DNA of 41,175 nt from MGBC113645 sp036308445 (GCA_036308445.1 JAXJVS010000095.1:1-41175), one strand, 5' to 3'; positions 16,438 through 25,122 are shown, counted from the first letter of the stretch. Notes: generated by a model not told the origin, from the letters alone. Translations and numbers: made by a program.

Positions 16438-17589
16438 TTGAAAAAAGGAAATTATTTATTTTATGCATTATCTAATGGAATGTTTTATTATGCCTGGGGA
16501 ACTTTTGCCTGTATATTATCAGTGTATCTAGCTGGAATAGGATGCAAGGCAACTGAAATATCATTAGTAACATCAGCAGCACCTTTATTTGCAATGGTAA
16601 CTCAACCATTGTGTGGAATTATCGCAGATAAACTTCGAAGTCCCAAGTTGGTTGCAGTAGGAAATCTTATTTTATCAGCTATTTTTGGTTTATTATTTGC
16701 ATATAATCATAATTATATTTTCTTGTTTTTATTTAATGGTTTTACTCAGGGACTTATCTATGGGACTGTATCATTAACTGATCGATTAGCAACAGCCTCA
16801 CCTTATCCTTTTGGGACAATAAGAATATGGGGTTCAATCTGTTATGCTGTTGCATGTCAAATCAGTGGCCTTGTTTATGATTGTATATCACCTCAAGCTA
16901 TATATTATATTTTCTTTATTTCTATTATTATTACTGTTTTATCTCTTGGTGGTACTATAGATGTCAAACCATCAAAAAATACAAATAACGAGAAATTTAC
17001 TCTTCGACAATTAGCAAACGCTCTTATAACTCATAAACCTTTTGTAATGTTTGTAATTATATATATATTATTTCAAGGTCCAACAACCGCTAATAGTACA
17101 TATATGCCATTATTAATTCAACAGCTTGGTGGCTCTACAACAATGGTAGGAACAACTTTATTATTAAGCACTTTATCAGAAATGCCAGCGGTATTATTTA
17201 CTGATAAGATTATGAAACATTTCTCATATAAAACATTAATGATTATTGCTTGTGCATTATCAATTATAAGATTTGCCTGGTATTCTACATGTCCAGATCC
17301 ATCAATGATTATGTATATGTTTTTCTTTCAAGGAGCAACAAGTATTATTTTTATTTTAGTGACAGTGAGAATAATTATGGATATTGTTGATGAAAGATAT
17401 GTAAATAGCGCTTATGGGATTTCTCATATGCTAGCAAAGGGGTTATCAGCATTAATTTTTCAGACGATTTCTGGTTCTATATTGGATAATATAGGAGGCA
17501 ATCAAGGTTATTCAATGATCTATATGATATATACAGCCTCTATTATATTAGCATTATTATTAGTTCTAAAGTTTAAAAAGCAACAATAG
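16438..17589 (+). CDS. Major facilitator (MFS) transporter, sugar/nucleoside-symporter-like
   Basis: This 383-residue membrane protein has about twelve hydrophobic helices and the pattern of the MFS_1-like/oligosaccharide:H+ symporter group: GMFYYAWGTF in helix 1, QPLCGIIADKLRSPK (helix 2-3 loop), then a FGTIRIWGSICYA segment in the first half and SEMPAVLFTDKI in the second. The substrate is not evident. The start is TTG 16438, an uncommon start codon, supported by GGGAGGAG eight bases before it and by the conserved N-terminus beginning directly after. Confidence 0.85.
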   Translation: MKKGNYLFYALSNGMFYYAWGTFACILSVYLAGIGCKATEISLVTSAAPLFAMVTQPLCGIIADKLRSPKLVAVGNLILSAIFGLLFAYNHNYIFLFLFNGFTQGLIYGTVSLTDRLATASPYPFGTIRIWGSICYAVACQISGLVYDCISPQAIYYIFFISIIITVLSLGGTIDVKPSKNTNNEKFTLRQLANALITHKPFVMFVIIYILFQGPTTANSTYMPLLIQQLGGSTTMVGTTLLLSTLSEMPAVLFTDKIMKHFSYKTLMIIACALSIIRFAWYSTCPDPSMIMYMFFFQGATSIIFILVTVRIIMDIVDERYVNSAYGISHMLAKGLSALIFQTISGSILDNIGGNQGYSMIYMIYTASIILALLLVLKFKKQQ

Positions 17590-17603
17590 TTGCTTTTTAA
17601 ATA
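17575..17603. terminator. Bidirectional terminator
   Basis: AAAAAGCAAC/GTTGCTTTTT around AATA overlaps the end of the MFS gene and serves the converging small membrane-protein gene as well. Confidence 0.8.
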
Positions 17604-17839
17604 CATATATATAGATATATTAATGTTGTTATTATTGTCATAATAATGGAGATAATATAGATTGTTTTCGTTGTATATAACAATTTTGAATTCAATTTTA
17701 GATGAGAATTATCTATTCCTTCAGTAATCAGACGGTGAGTTGTACAAATTGCCGGAATATTAAATACACTCAAGATACTACCAAAAACAGTAATAATTCC
17801 ATATAATAAAGCTGCATTTAAAAATTCATTATGTTTCAT
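17597..17839 (-). CDS. Small two-helix membrane protein, unknown
   Basis: This is an 80-residue protein with two hydrophobic segments (about residues 8-26 and 57-79) joined by a polar loop containing CTTHRLITEG. GAGAGTGAG precedes the ATG. I do not recognise the family. Composition and ribosome binding site suggest it is real. Confidence 0.55.
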   Translation of the reverse strand: MKHNEFLNAALLYGIITVFGSILSVFNIPAICTTHRLITEGIDNSHLKLNSKLLYTTKTIYIISIIMTIITTLIYLYICI

Positions 17840-17949
17840 AATCTCACTCTCTTTTCATTTATATTATAAAAAGAGATGAATAATGAAACTATCATTTTAT
17901 TTTAAGAAAATATTAATTTTATATAAAAAAAAGGACTGACGTCCAATTC

Positions 17950-18222
17950 TTAAGCTTTCTTTTTGTTTAATACGACTTTTACTAATACAATAACAACAAA
18001 CATAACTGCAGTTGCAATTAAAGTTGTAGATTGTAGAGCAGGTTTACTGAACGCTTCTGTTAAGATAGCGATTTTTCTAATGAGAATTGCAATAGCATAA
18101 CCACTAGAAATAGCTCCTACAGGAATCATTAATATCTTAACCCATTTAGGAAAAACTTCAGCAAATAAAATTCCAGTAATTAATGTTATACTAGCAACGA
18201 ATGCTCCTAAAATAAAATGCAT
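17950..18222 (-). CDS. Small membrane protein, unknown
   Basis: This is a 90-residue protein with three hydrophobic segments (about 2-20, 27-46, 62-83) and a basic tail (NKKKA). The start at 18222 has an excellent AAAGGAGG site; a longer frame runs upstream through it. A weak stem GGAC/GTCC followed by Ts lies just after its stop on the minus strand. I do not recognise a family. Confidence 0.65.
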   Translation of the reverse strand: MHFILGAFVASITLITGILFAEVFPKWVKILMIPVGAISSGYAIAILIRKIAILTEAFSKPALQSTTLIATAVMFVVIVLVKVVLNKKKA

Positions 18223-18365
18223 AAAGAAACCTCCTTTATATACAAGAATAAAAATAACATAAATCAAATCATTTTGCAATAAGTTATCTTATTTATTAAA
18301 GTTTATGGAATTTAATTGTCGAATGTGGTATAACTATTATGTGAAAGAAAAAGAGGTTGAAAAAG

Positions 18366-19643
18366 ATGTTTGATAGAAAAAGAAGCTATTCATATTATAA
18401 TTCATATTCAAATAAAAGAGGTTATTCTAGAGGATACTCAGGTTATTCAAGAGGTCCAAAGATTCGTTGGGAAAGAGTTGCAATTACTGGTGCTGTAATA
18501 GCATTAATTATAGGTATTGGTGTATGGTTTAATTTTTCTCGTATTAAATTAATGATTAAAGGATATTCTTTTAGTGAACAAAATCAGATTTTAGATTTAT
18601 CTAAAGAAGAAGTCAATGAAATTTTATCTCATGATAAAATGACAAATATCACAAAATGGATTGAACAAAGTGAAAATGTAAAATATTATGATGAATATGA
18701 AAAATACTATTCTTTACATAAAGATTTAGAAGTTAAAGTCATTGTTGAATCAGTTAATGATTATTTTGATAATTATGTTTCTAAGATGCAGACTTTAAAT
18801 TATTCAGAAGAACAGATCTGGGAAGTATTAGAAACAGCTGATAAAACAGATTTACAATATTTAATTGATCATAATTACTCATATGCGCAAATTGAACCAT
18901 ATATGCAGGTTAAAGGCTTTGAGTTTACTGATATTGAAGAATATATAACAGTTTATAATAAGAGTAAAAATTATAATTATGCTGTTCTAGCAACAACTTA
19001 TCCATTTATTATTTCATCAAATAAGGCTGAAAAAACATATACAATTCAAAATGTAGATGATATTTCTATTTTAGTGAAAACAGGATTTATGTTACCATCA
19101 ACATATGTTCCTGCTGATTTAGTTAAGCCTGATGATATTCCTGTTGCTCCAGATTGTGATCATTATCAGATGAGAAAAGAAGCAGCACAAGCATTAACAA
19201 AAATGTATAACGCTGCAAAAAATGAAGGATATTATTTAGTTATTAATAGTGCATATCGTTCATATACTGAACAACAGAGTACATATGATGAATATTTTAG
19301 ACGCTATGATGAAGTCACTGCAGCTAGTTTAGTTGCGAAACCTGGTACAAGTGAACATCAGACTGGTTTAGGAGTGGATCTTACAAGTCAAAGTGTGATT
19401 GATGGAGAAAGATTAGTTTTTGGTGATACAGTAGAATATCAATGGTGTAAAGAGAATGCTTATAAATATGGTTTTATTTTAAGATTCCCCGAGGATAAAT
19501 CAGATATTACTGGTATTGGACATGAACCATGGCATTTTAGATATGTAGGTGTAGAAGCAGCAACTAAAATTTATCAAAGTGGCTGGACATATGAAGAATA
19601 CTGTTTAAATGAAGGGGTTATTCCTACAATTAAAGAAAATTAA
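18366..19643 (+). CDS. D-alanyl-D-alanine carboxypeptidase, M15/VanY family, membrane anchored
   Basis: Peptidase M15B (VanY/LdcB) zinc enzymes trim the terminal D-Ala from peptidoglycan stem peptides. The protein has a Tyr/Ser/Arg-rich cytosolic head (residues 5-35), one transmembrane helix (about 40-57), an extracellular helical region and a C-terminal catalytic domain. Zinc ligands sit in SEHQTGLGVDL (H331, D338) and EPWHF (H390), with catalytic Glu387; SAYRSYxEQ is the substrate-binding signature. Numbers are from ATG 18366, preferred over TTG 18357 because AAGAGG is nine bases before it. The repetitive YSRGYSGYSRG head is unusual and could bind nucleic acid or membrane. It stands alone with a strong terminator. 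Confidence 0.9.
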   Translation: MFDRKRSYSYYNSYSNKRGYSRGYSGYSRGPKIRWERVAITGAVIALIIGIGVWFNFSRIKLMIKGYSFSEQNQILDLSKEEVNEILSHDKMTNITKWIEQSENVKYYDEYEKYYSLHKDLEVKVIVESVNDYFDNYVSKMQTLNYSEEQIWEVLETADKTDLQYLIDHNYSYAQIEPYMQVKGFEFTDIEEYITVYNKSKNYNYAVLATTYPFIISSNKAEKTYTIQNVDDISILVKTGFMLPSTYVPADLVKPDDIPVAPDCDHYQMRKEAAQALTKMYNAAKNEGYYLVINSAYRSYTEQQSTYDEYFRRYDEVTAASLVAKPGTSEHQTGLGVDLTSQSVIDGERLVFGDTVEYQWCKENAYKYGFILRFPEDKSDITGIGHEPWHFRYVGVEAATKIYQSGWTYEEYCLNEGVIPTIKEN

Positions 19644-19671
19644 AATCTAGGGATATACCCTAGATTTTTTT
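19643..19671 (+). terminator. Strong terminator after VanY gene
   Basis: The stem AAATCTAGGG/CCCTAGATTT with a five-base loop runs into a T tract. Confidence 0.85.
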
Positions 19672-19681
19672 GGAGGGAAAG

Positions 19682-21301
19682 ATGAAAACTTTAATTACAA
19701 CTTTAAATTCAAAATTTATTCATACATCGCTATCTTTAAGATTACTTTATGTAGGAAGTAAAGATAGCCATGATGTTGACTTTAAGGAATATACTATTAA
19801 GGATGACTTGTTACATATTAGAGATGATATTTTAGCTCAAAATGTTGATATAGTTGCATTTTCATGCTATATATGGAATATTGAATATATTAAGACGTTA
19901 TGTACTTTACTTAAAGAAAAGCAGGATGTTGTTATTATCTTAGGTGGACCGGAAGTGACATATGAACCAGAATATTTTATTGATCATTATGATATAGATT
20001 ATGTTATGAGTGGTGAAGGAGAACTTACTTTTAAACAGTTATTGGATTGTATAGAAGAAAATCGAGAAGTTAATGTTTGTGGGGTGAGTTATCATGAACA
20101 TATTACCCATGAAGTATCACAGGTTCCTATGACTTACCTTGAATCATTAGATTCGCCATATAATTTACCCCAAGATAAAGAGAATATGAGTAAACGAATA
20201 TTATATTTTGAAACAAGTAGAGGTTGTCCATTTCAATGTCAATATTGTTTATCTTCATTAGAAAAAGGATTAAGATTCTTTTCTAAAGAATATCTTACAA
20301 AACAGTTAGATATTATTTTAAATAGTGATGCTAAAGTTATAAAACTGTTAGATAGAAGTTTTAATGCAAATGTAGATCATGCTTTATTTATTTTGGAATA
20401 TATTTTTAATCATTATAAAGAAGGTCAGCAATTTCAATTTGAAATTAATGCTGATGTTTTTCAACAAAAGATTATTGATTATATAAAAGACTATGCACCA
20501 AAAGGGTTACTACGTTTTGAAGTAGGAATACAATCAACATATGAACCAACAAATAAAGCAGTAAAAAGACTTCAAAACTTCGATAGATTAAGTGAAGTAG
20601 TAAAACAACTTATGGAATTAGGGAAATGTGATTTACATTTAGATTTAATTGCTGGTTTGCCTTATGAGAATTATGAACGTTTTAAACAATCATTTGATGA
20701 TGTTTTCTCTTTTAAAGCAAAAGAATTGCAATTAGGATTCTTGAAGTTGTTAAGAGGAACATCTTTAAGAAAGAATGCTGAACTATATGGTTATAAATAT
20801 GATTCTCATCCTCCCTATGAAATGATAAAAAATAACGTTATGAGTCAAAATGATATTGAAAATATTCATCTAGCCGAAGATATGTTAGAAAAATATTGGA
20901 ATAGTGGTCGTTTTCAAAGAACCATGAATGCAATTATGATTGATGAATCATCGCCTTTTGATTTTTTTCATTCATTAGGTGTATTTTATAAAGATAATGG
21001 ATATAAATTTATTGGCTATCAATTAGATGAGTTGTTTTTATATTTAGATACATATATTGATGAAAAGTATCATGATTTGTTGATACAAGATTATTTGTCT
21101 TTATTTAAGGTAAAACCAAAGAGATGGTATCAGCCAACTATGAATAAAGAAGAAAAGAAAGAAGCAATTGAATATTTGATTGATACTTACCATTTAAGTC
21201 AAGAAATATTATATCGTTATAGTTTAATTGAAAAACTCAATAATGGTTATTTAGTTTGTATTTATAAAGATTATCAATGTGATATGAAATTATATAAGTA
21301 G
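19682..21301 (+). CDS. B12-binding/radical SAM protein, DUF4080 type
   Basis: This 539-residue protein has an N-terminal cobalamin-binding-type Rossmann domain (residues 1-130; FSCYIWN and ILGGPEVTYEP). A radical SAM core follows, with the CX3CX2C cluster motif RGCPFQCQYC (C182, C186, C189), and a C-terminal DUF4080-like region. The reaction is unknown; relatives are often next to tRNA modification genes, and here the next gene is an MnmM-like tRNA methyltransferase ten bases downstream. ATG 19682 is preferred over TTG 19670, whose second and third codons form the GGAGGG ribosome binding site. Confidence 0.88.
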   Translation: MKTLITTLNSKFIHTSLSLRLLYVGSKDSHDVDFKEYTIKDDLLHIRDDILAQNVDIVAFSCYIWNIEYIKTLCTLLKEKQDVVIILGGPEVTYEPEYFIDHYDIDYVMSGEGELTFKQLLDCIEENREVNVCGVSYHEHITHEVSQVPMTYLESLDSPYNLPQDKENMSKRILYFETSRGCPFQCQYCLSSLEKGLRFFSKEYLTKQLDIILNSDAKVIKLLDRSFNANVDHALFILEYIFNHYKEGQQFQFEINADVFQQKIIDYIKDYAPKGLLRFEVGIQSTYEPTNKAVKRLQNFDRLSEVVKQLMELGKCDLHLDLIAGLPYENYERFKQSFDDVFSFKAKELQLGFLKLLRGTSLRKNAELYGYKYDSHPPYEMIKNNVMSQNDIENIHLAEDMLEKYWNSGRFQRTMNAIMIDESSPFDFFHSLGVFYKDNGYKFIGYQLDELFLYLDTYIDEKYHDLLIQDYLSLFKVKPKRWYQPTMNKEEKKEAIEYLIDTYHLSQEILYRYSLIEKLNNGYLVCIYKDYQCDMKLYK

Positions 21302-21311
21302 GAGGTATTTT

Positions 21312-21833
21312 ATGTTATCAATGGTAGAATATGTTCATCAAAGAGTATTAACATATGATGGTGAAGTAGCAGCAGATTTTACAATGGGAAATGGGCATGA
21401 TACTTATTTTCTTGCTAATCAATTTGCTTATGTTTATGCTTTTGATGTACAAGAAGAAGCAGTTATAAAAACACAGAAAAGATTGAAAGATTATGATAAT
21501 GTTACTTATATTTTAGATGATCATAAAAATATGAATCATTATTTTAATAGTTTTGATGTTGGAATCTTTAATTTAGGCTTTTTGCCTCGCTCTTCAAGTA
21601 CAGTGACAACGATGCTGGATTCAACTAAGGAAGCTATTGTAAAAGCTATAGACTATGTTCAAAAAGCTTTGTTTATTGTTGTTTATCCTGGACATCAAGA
21701 GGGATATCATGAAAGTTTATGGATTGATGAATATGTTAAAGGGTTAGATGGACATATGTATAATGTTTCTATGTTCAAGATGATGAATAAAAGGAAAGCA
21801 CCATATGTAATAGAAATTGAAAAAAGACTATAA
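21312..21833 (+). CDS. mnmM: tRNA-modifying methyltransferase, MnmM (YtqB) family
   Basis: This is a class I SAM-dependent methyltransferase of 173 residues. SAM-binding motif I is DFTMGNGHDT (near 22-31), the acidic AFDVQEEA follows, and NLGFLPRS (near 87-94) is the family signature. B. subtilis YtqB/MnmM methylates the nm5U34 wobble position of tRNA to give mnm5(s2)U; the same role is likely here. An AGGAGG site lies just before the ATG and the gene is ten bases from the radical SAM gene, so they form an operon. Confidence 0.85.
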   Translation: MLSMVEYVHQRVLTYDGEVAADFTMGNGHDTYFLANQFAYVYAFDVQEEAVIKTQKRLKDYDNVTYILDDHKNMNHYFNSFDVGIFNLGFLPRSSSTVTTMLDSTKEAIVKAIDYVQKALFIVVYPGHQEGYHESLWIDEYVKGLDGHMYNVSMFKMMNKRKAPYVIEIEKRL

Positions 21834-21854
21834 TTATAGTATTCTATAAAAAAT

Positions 21855-22004
21855 GAGGTGGAAAGATGATTTCATTTTCTTGCTAAAACAAAATATCAGC
21901 AAAAACAAAGTGTTTTTGCATGCAAGAAAACAAATCTTTTGATGTCTCTTTGTATATCCTTTTGTTTTTTTAGCTACAAGATTTATTTTCTTGTAGCTTT
22001 TTTT
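21855..22004 (+). promoter_or_regulatory. Attenuator leader of a (now dead) resistance ABC-F gene
   Basis: The leader has a tiny reading frame (21866-21886) with its own GAGGTGG site. TTTTCTTGC inside that frame (21875-21883) pairs perfectly with GCAAGAAAA (21922-21930), enclosing a second hairpin, GCAAAAAC/GTTTTTGC (21899-21919). A terminator, AGCTACAAG/CTTGTAGCT with T run (21972-22004), lies just before the ABC-F ribosome binding site. This is the layout of ribosome-mediated attenuation, where a drug-stalled ribosome on the leader frame opens the gene. Confidence 0.7.
21866..21886 (+). CDS. Six-residue leader peptide (MISFSC)
   Basis: ATG ATT TCA TTT TCT TGC TAA follows GAGGTGG by five bases. 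The codons overlap the left arm of the long leader stem, so a ribosome on this frame would prevent that stem from forming. It is interpreted as a regulatory peptide for antibiotic-induced attenuation; no other role is expected. Confidence 0.6.
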   Translation: MISFSC

Positions 22005-22020
22005 GATGGGAGGAATATAA

Positions 22021-22886
22021 ATGTCACTATTACAGATTGTTAATTTGAGTTTTGGATATAATGAATTATTGTTTGATTATCAATTATGACAGATAGAAAA
22101 AAATAAATTTATAATTTGGCTGGCAATATCCCGATTCTTTAGGTTCGAGGGATGACAGCTAGCTTCATCTCGACCTAAGTCGGGTGATCTCTGCGAAATC
22201 TGTTTTGATAATATGAATATGCAAATACTCTTTTTAAGTTCAATTTGAAAGGAGTAAGTTAAATACATACAAATCTAGTAGCCATAATAAATATCTATTG
22301 CAATATCATCTCATATTCGTCTGCAAATATAGACGAAAACTATTATTCTCAGCGAATATAGCATCAGATAAAAAGTGATTATCTATTGAATATTATCAGA
22401 AACATAATATTGTATATTAATATCAATATTAGAATGGGATGTGGTAAATCTTCTTTATTGAAAGTCATTATAGGTGAAAATAAAAACTATACCGGTGAAT
22501 TAAGAATAAATCCTCAATGAGATATAATATACGTTAATCAGCAGTTTCACTTCTTACATGGTTCATTAAAAGAATGTATTTTATCTCAAAAGGGAGATAT
22601 CTCTTTGTGTTTTGCTATTCTTAGAAAATGAGGATGTTCATGTTCAATGTTTGAAAGAAATATGGAAGCATTAAGTCATGGGCAAAAAAGAAAAGTAATG
22701 ATAGCATGTGCTTTATCTAGAAAAGCTCATTTGTATTTATTTGATGAAATATTGAACTATATTGATTTAAAAGCAAGAGTAATAATAGAAGATATGATGA
22801 AAGATAGTGTAGCTACTATACTTTTTGTAGAACATGATACTCATTTTATAGATGCAGTAGCAAATAAAAAAACTCTAGGTATCTAG
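22021..22886 (+). pseudogene. Degraded antibiotic-resistance (ARE) ABC-F gene, Lsa/Vga-like
   Basis: The gene begins well: GGGAGG, then ATG 22021 with MSLLQIVNLSFGYNE, the usual start of Lsa-type ABC-F proteins, but stops at TGA 22087 within 22 codons. Nearly all of domain 1 and the interdomain linker are missing. From about 22430 the second ATPase domain is readable: MGCGKSSLLKVIIGE, then stop codons and a frameshift. After that comes LSHGQKRKVMIACALSRKAH, then LYLFDEILNYID and ILFVEHDTHFID. This resembles the EGQKKKVLIAKSL...AHLYIWDEPLNYID and FVEHD signature of ABC-F proteins that protect ribosomes from lincosamides, pleuromutilins and streptogramin A. It cannot work. The intact 79-codon tail (22647-22886) is not a separate gene. 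Confidence 0.75.
22130..22184. repeat. Imperfect palindrome inside the dead ABC-F gene
   Basis: The arms are CCCGATTCTTTAGGTTCGAG and CTCGACCTAAGTCGGG, with GATGA/TCATC nearer the centre, forming a long interrupted hairpin. GC content here is clearly higher than in the surroundings. It may be an inserted palindromic repeat or small non-autonomous element. No second copy is in this window. Confidence 0.5.
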
Positions 22887-22893
22887 AGTCTTT
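22872..22893. terminator. Bidirectional terminator
   Basis: ACTCTAG/CTAGAGT around GTAT is flanked by A and T-rich runs and lies between the ABC-F fossil and the BrxF-like gene on the other strand. Confidence 0.65.
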
Positions 22894-22897
22894 CATT

Positions 22898-23335
22898 TTA
22901 ACATAGGATATAATTAAAATCATTTGAATCAACAGAATAAATTAAATCATTTGGACCTTTAGAACGAATATGAGTTAATTGTCCATCTTCGATCATACCA
23001 TTCCAAGTAGCAACAACAACAACATCTTTGCTGATTTCTTTTAAGAAAGCTAGTAAATCAATTTTAGAATCTTTACTATAAAGAATTCTCTTATTATCTA
23101 ATAATAAAACTTTCTGTTGATATGTAGTTAAAAATGCTTTCATTGTGCTTAATAAATCAATATTATCATTAGCTTTTTCTCCGAAAATTTTATTGAAATC
23201 AATAATTGGTACACCAGTAGCAACACTGTAATCATGAATCAATCTAGATTTTCCACTTCCAGGTTGACCAATAACCAATAATAATTTGTTTTCAGATTTT
23301 TTTAATTCTTCAATTTTTGCAACTAAAGTATCCAT
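22898..23335 (-). CDS. Orphan BrxF-like P-loop NTPase
   Basis: This 145-residue soluble protein has a Walker A motif GQPGSGKS (23-30), a Walker-B-like LLLDNKRILY (about residue 82) and VVATWNG near 110 followed by a C-terminal strand-rich tail. The combination of a short P-loop protein with LLLDN and a (V/A)WNG segment matches BrxF, the small ATPase of type 3 BREX phage-defence systems, as I remember it. No other BREX gene (brxC, pglZ, pglX, brxA/B) lies in the window, so it is an orphan. The start is the ATG nine bases after GGAG; an earlier ATG abuts that site. It may be a relic or a protein reused for another job. Confidence 0.6.
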   Translation of the reverse strand: MDTLVAKIEELKKSENKLLLVIGQPGSGKSRLIHDYSVATGVPIIDFNKIFGEKANDNIDLLSTMKAFLTTYQQKVLLLDNKRILYSKDSKIDLLAFLKEISKDVVVVATWNGMIEDGQLTHIRSKGPNDLIYSVDSNDFNYILC

Positions 23336-23498
23336 GGGCAACATCTCCTTTATTTAATAAATATCTATTGATATTATTATAACACGAAACTTATAAATTG
23401 TAAGCGTTTTCTATAAGAAAAGTGAAATAATTTCATAGATACGAATTTTAGCTATAAAAAGATAGAACTTTTAGATATAATAATGTAGAGGTGAAAAA

Positions 23499-24146
23499 AT
23501 GAAGGCAATAATATCTGATATGGATGGTTTAATGATAGATAGTGAAATTGTGACTTTTGATGGATATAGAGTAGCTTTAGAAAAAAGAGGTTATAAAAGT
23601 TCAAAAGAGTTTTATAAAACAACATTAGGTACCACTGCGAAACTCACTGAAGAATTATATAAAAAGTATGGTGATGATATTCCTCATGATGAAATTCTAA
23701 AAGAAGTTCACTTATATATGGAAAACTTATTTGAAACTCAAGGAATTCCCTTAAAGAAAGGATTGATTGAACTATTAAAATATTTAAAAGAAAATCATTT
23801 TAAAACAATAGTTGCAACATCTAGCTATAAAGACAGAGTAGATAAAATATTTGATAAGGCCAATTTACATCAATACTTTGATGATTATATTTGTGGAAAT
23901 GAAGTAAAAAATGGTAAACCAGATCCTGAAATCTTTTTAACAGCATGCCAAAAATTAGGAGTAGAACCTCATGAAGCAATTGTATTAGAAGATAGTGAGG
24001 CGGGAATTCAAGCGGCTTATAGTGCTGATATTCCGGTGATTTGTGTACCAGATATGAAATATCCTAGCAATAGATATGCAGATATGACTTTAAAAATTGT
24101 TGAGTCATTGGAAGATGTTTTAGAATATATAGAAAGTAATCGATGA
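23499..24146 (+). CDS. HAD-superfamily phosphatase, beta-phosphoglucomutase-like
   Basis: This 215-residue HAD hydrolase has motif I SDMDGLMIDSE (D7, D9), in which the usual Phe before the first Asp is Ser. Motif II is ATSSY (near 108), motif III is NGKPDPEIF and motif IV is VLEDSEAG. It is a paralogue of the gene at 14361, with the same DGLMxDSE start. It would act on a small phosphorylated sugar. AGAGGTG precedes the ATG. The end overlaps a weak stem, AATCG/CGATT, with a T run. Confidence 0.9.
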   Translation: MKAIISDMDGLMIDSEIVTFDGYRVALEKRGYKSSKEFYKTTLGTTAKLTEELYKKYGDDIPHDEILKEVHLYMENLFETQGIPLKKGLIELLKYLKENHFKTIVATSSYKDRVDKIFDKANLHQYFDDYICGNEVKNGKPDPEIFLTACQKLGVEPHEAIVLEDSEAGIQAAYSADIPVICVPDMKYPSNRYADMTLKIVESLEDVLEYIESNR

Positions 24147-24899
24147 AAATTTCCAACGATTTTTTGCTGTAATGCTTTTCATAAAAGTGCAGGGAGTCTA
24201 TGAATAATCAAAACAATTAGAAAATCATCATCAAGAAAAAAATGAAATGAAGATAGGATTTTAAAGAAATTTAAGCACTATAAACATGTGTTTCAAGTGA
24301 AAACTAGAAATAATTTTAAAATAGTTGTACTTATGGAAAATCTGATTAGATATAAATCAGATTTAAAATATTTGTATTATATCTCATGATGTGAGAGATC
24401 ACGAGTAATGAAGCGTTATATGTTTGAAATACATTTTCTGATTGTTTAGCATTCTAAAAATGCTGTAAAGACTTTGCTTTTTTTATAGGGGGAAGGTCTA
24501 GTGTGAGGATTGATCATCATGCATAAGTTTTTAACAGATTGATAGAAATACTTTATCTAATAAAAGAAAAATAACTGTAGTATTAAAAAAGATGATTGTC
24601 AAAAAAATAATGAAATAATCACAAAAAAATGAAATTTAACTTATAGATATTATTGAAAATCTAGACAAAATGCACTAATTTTATCATAGGTGTATAAATA
24701 TAAATTATAGCATTTAATTATGTTGTTTTTTTTCAAAATATGAAAATGAAAAAAATGACTCAATTATTCATTTGTTTAAGAAAAAACCAAAATAAAAAAA
24801 CCGTGAAAAGTATTTGGTTTTTTTGATTTACGCTTTCAAAAAGAAAAATATTGATTTTGAAAAAAATATATCAATAATCTTAGTTATGATTTTTTTTGG
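24147..24899. other. Long gene-free AT-rich region before the PTS operon
   Basis: There is no intact reading frame with a ribosome binding site. A stretch at about 24230-24385 is open for some 45 codons but I do not recognise it; it may be a fossil. Hairpins are present at 24339-24365 (AAATCTGAT/ATCAGATTT) and 24780-24824 (a probable terminator, AAAAAACCAAA pairing with TTTGGTTTTTT). A CRE-like half site on the minus strand lies at 24825-24842. Confidence 0.5.
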
Positions 24900-24963
24900 T
24901 TGAAAATAAAAAAAATCACAGTTATAATAAAGTTAAATTCTAGAATTGGAAGCGTTTTATCAA
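24900..24963 (+). promoter_or_regulatory. PTS operon promoter with CRE-like operator at the start site
   Basis: TTGAAA (24900-24905) and TATAAT (24923-24928) are 17 bases apart. TTGGAAGCGTTTTATCAA (24946-24963) follows 10-30 bases downstream of the expected start; its TGGAAGCG core agrees with the CcpA box except for the last two bases. Catabolite repression of the PTS genes is therefore likely. Confidence 0.6.
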
Positions 24964-25046
24964 CATTGGAAATAAAATTGAGAAAGGTATAGGATAATTA
25001 TTGAACTTGCATGCTTTTTCTTGTTTGAGTTTCAAATGTGTGATAA

Positions 25047-25095
25047 AAGCTAAACATTATTATCTTTAAATGCGCATAAAAGATATGTTTAGCTT
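25047..25095 (+). promoter_or_regulatory. Strong hairpin in the PTS 5' leader
   Basis: AAGCTAAACAT (25047-25057) pairs perfectly with ATGTTTAGCTT (25085-25095), with an inner ATCTTT/AAAGAT stem and a loop holding ATGCGCAT. It ends about 15 bases before the ribosome binding site and has no T run, so it is not a terminator; it could stabilise or regulate the message. Confidence 0.6.
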
Positions 25096-25122
25096 AACAT
25101 TATAGAAAGGAAGAAAATTGAT

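Noticed and set aside
22080..22268. Minus-strand reading frame of 62 codons
   Set aside because: It runs through the palindrome inside the dead ABC-F gene, has no ribosome binding site and no recognised family.
22647..22886. A separate 79-codon ATP-binding gene
   Set aside because: It is in the frame and order of the second domain of the disrupted ABC-F gene, lacks Walker A and has no ribosome binding site.
22898..23335. A BREX phage-defence system
   Set aside because: Only a BrxF-like gene is present; none of the other BREX genes occurs in the window.
24900..25122. Sigma-54 (-24/-12) promoter for the mannose PTS operon
   Set aside because: Mannose PTS operons often use SigL, but I found no convincing GG-N10-GC element, and a good SigA promoter is present.
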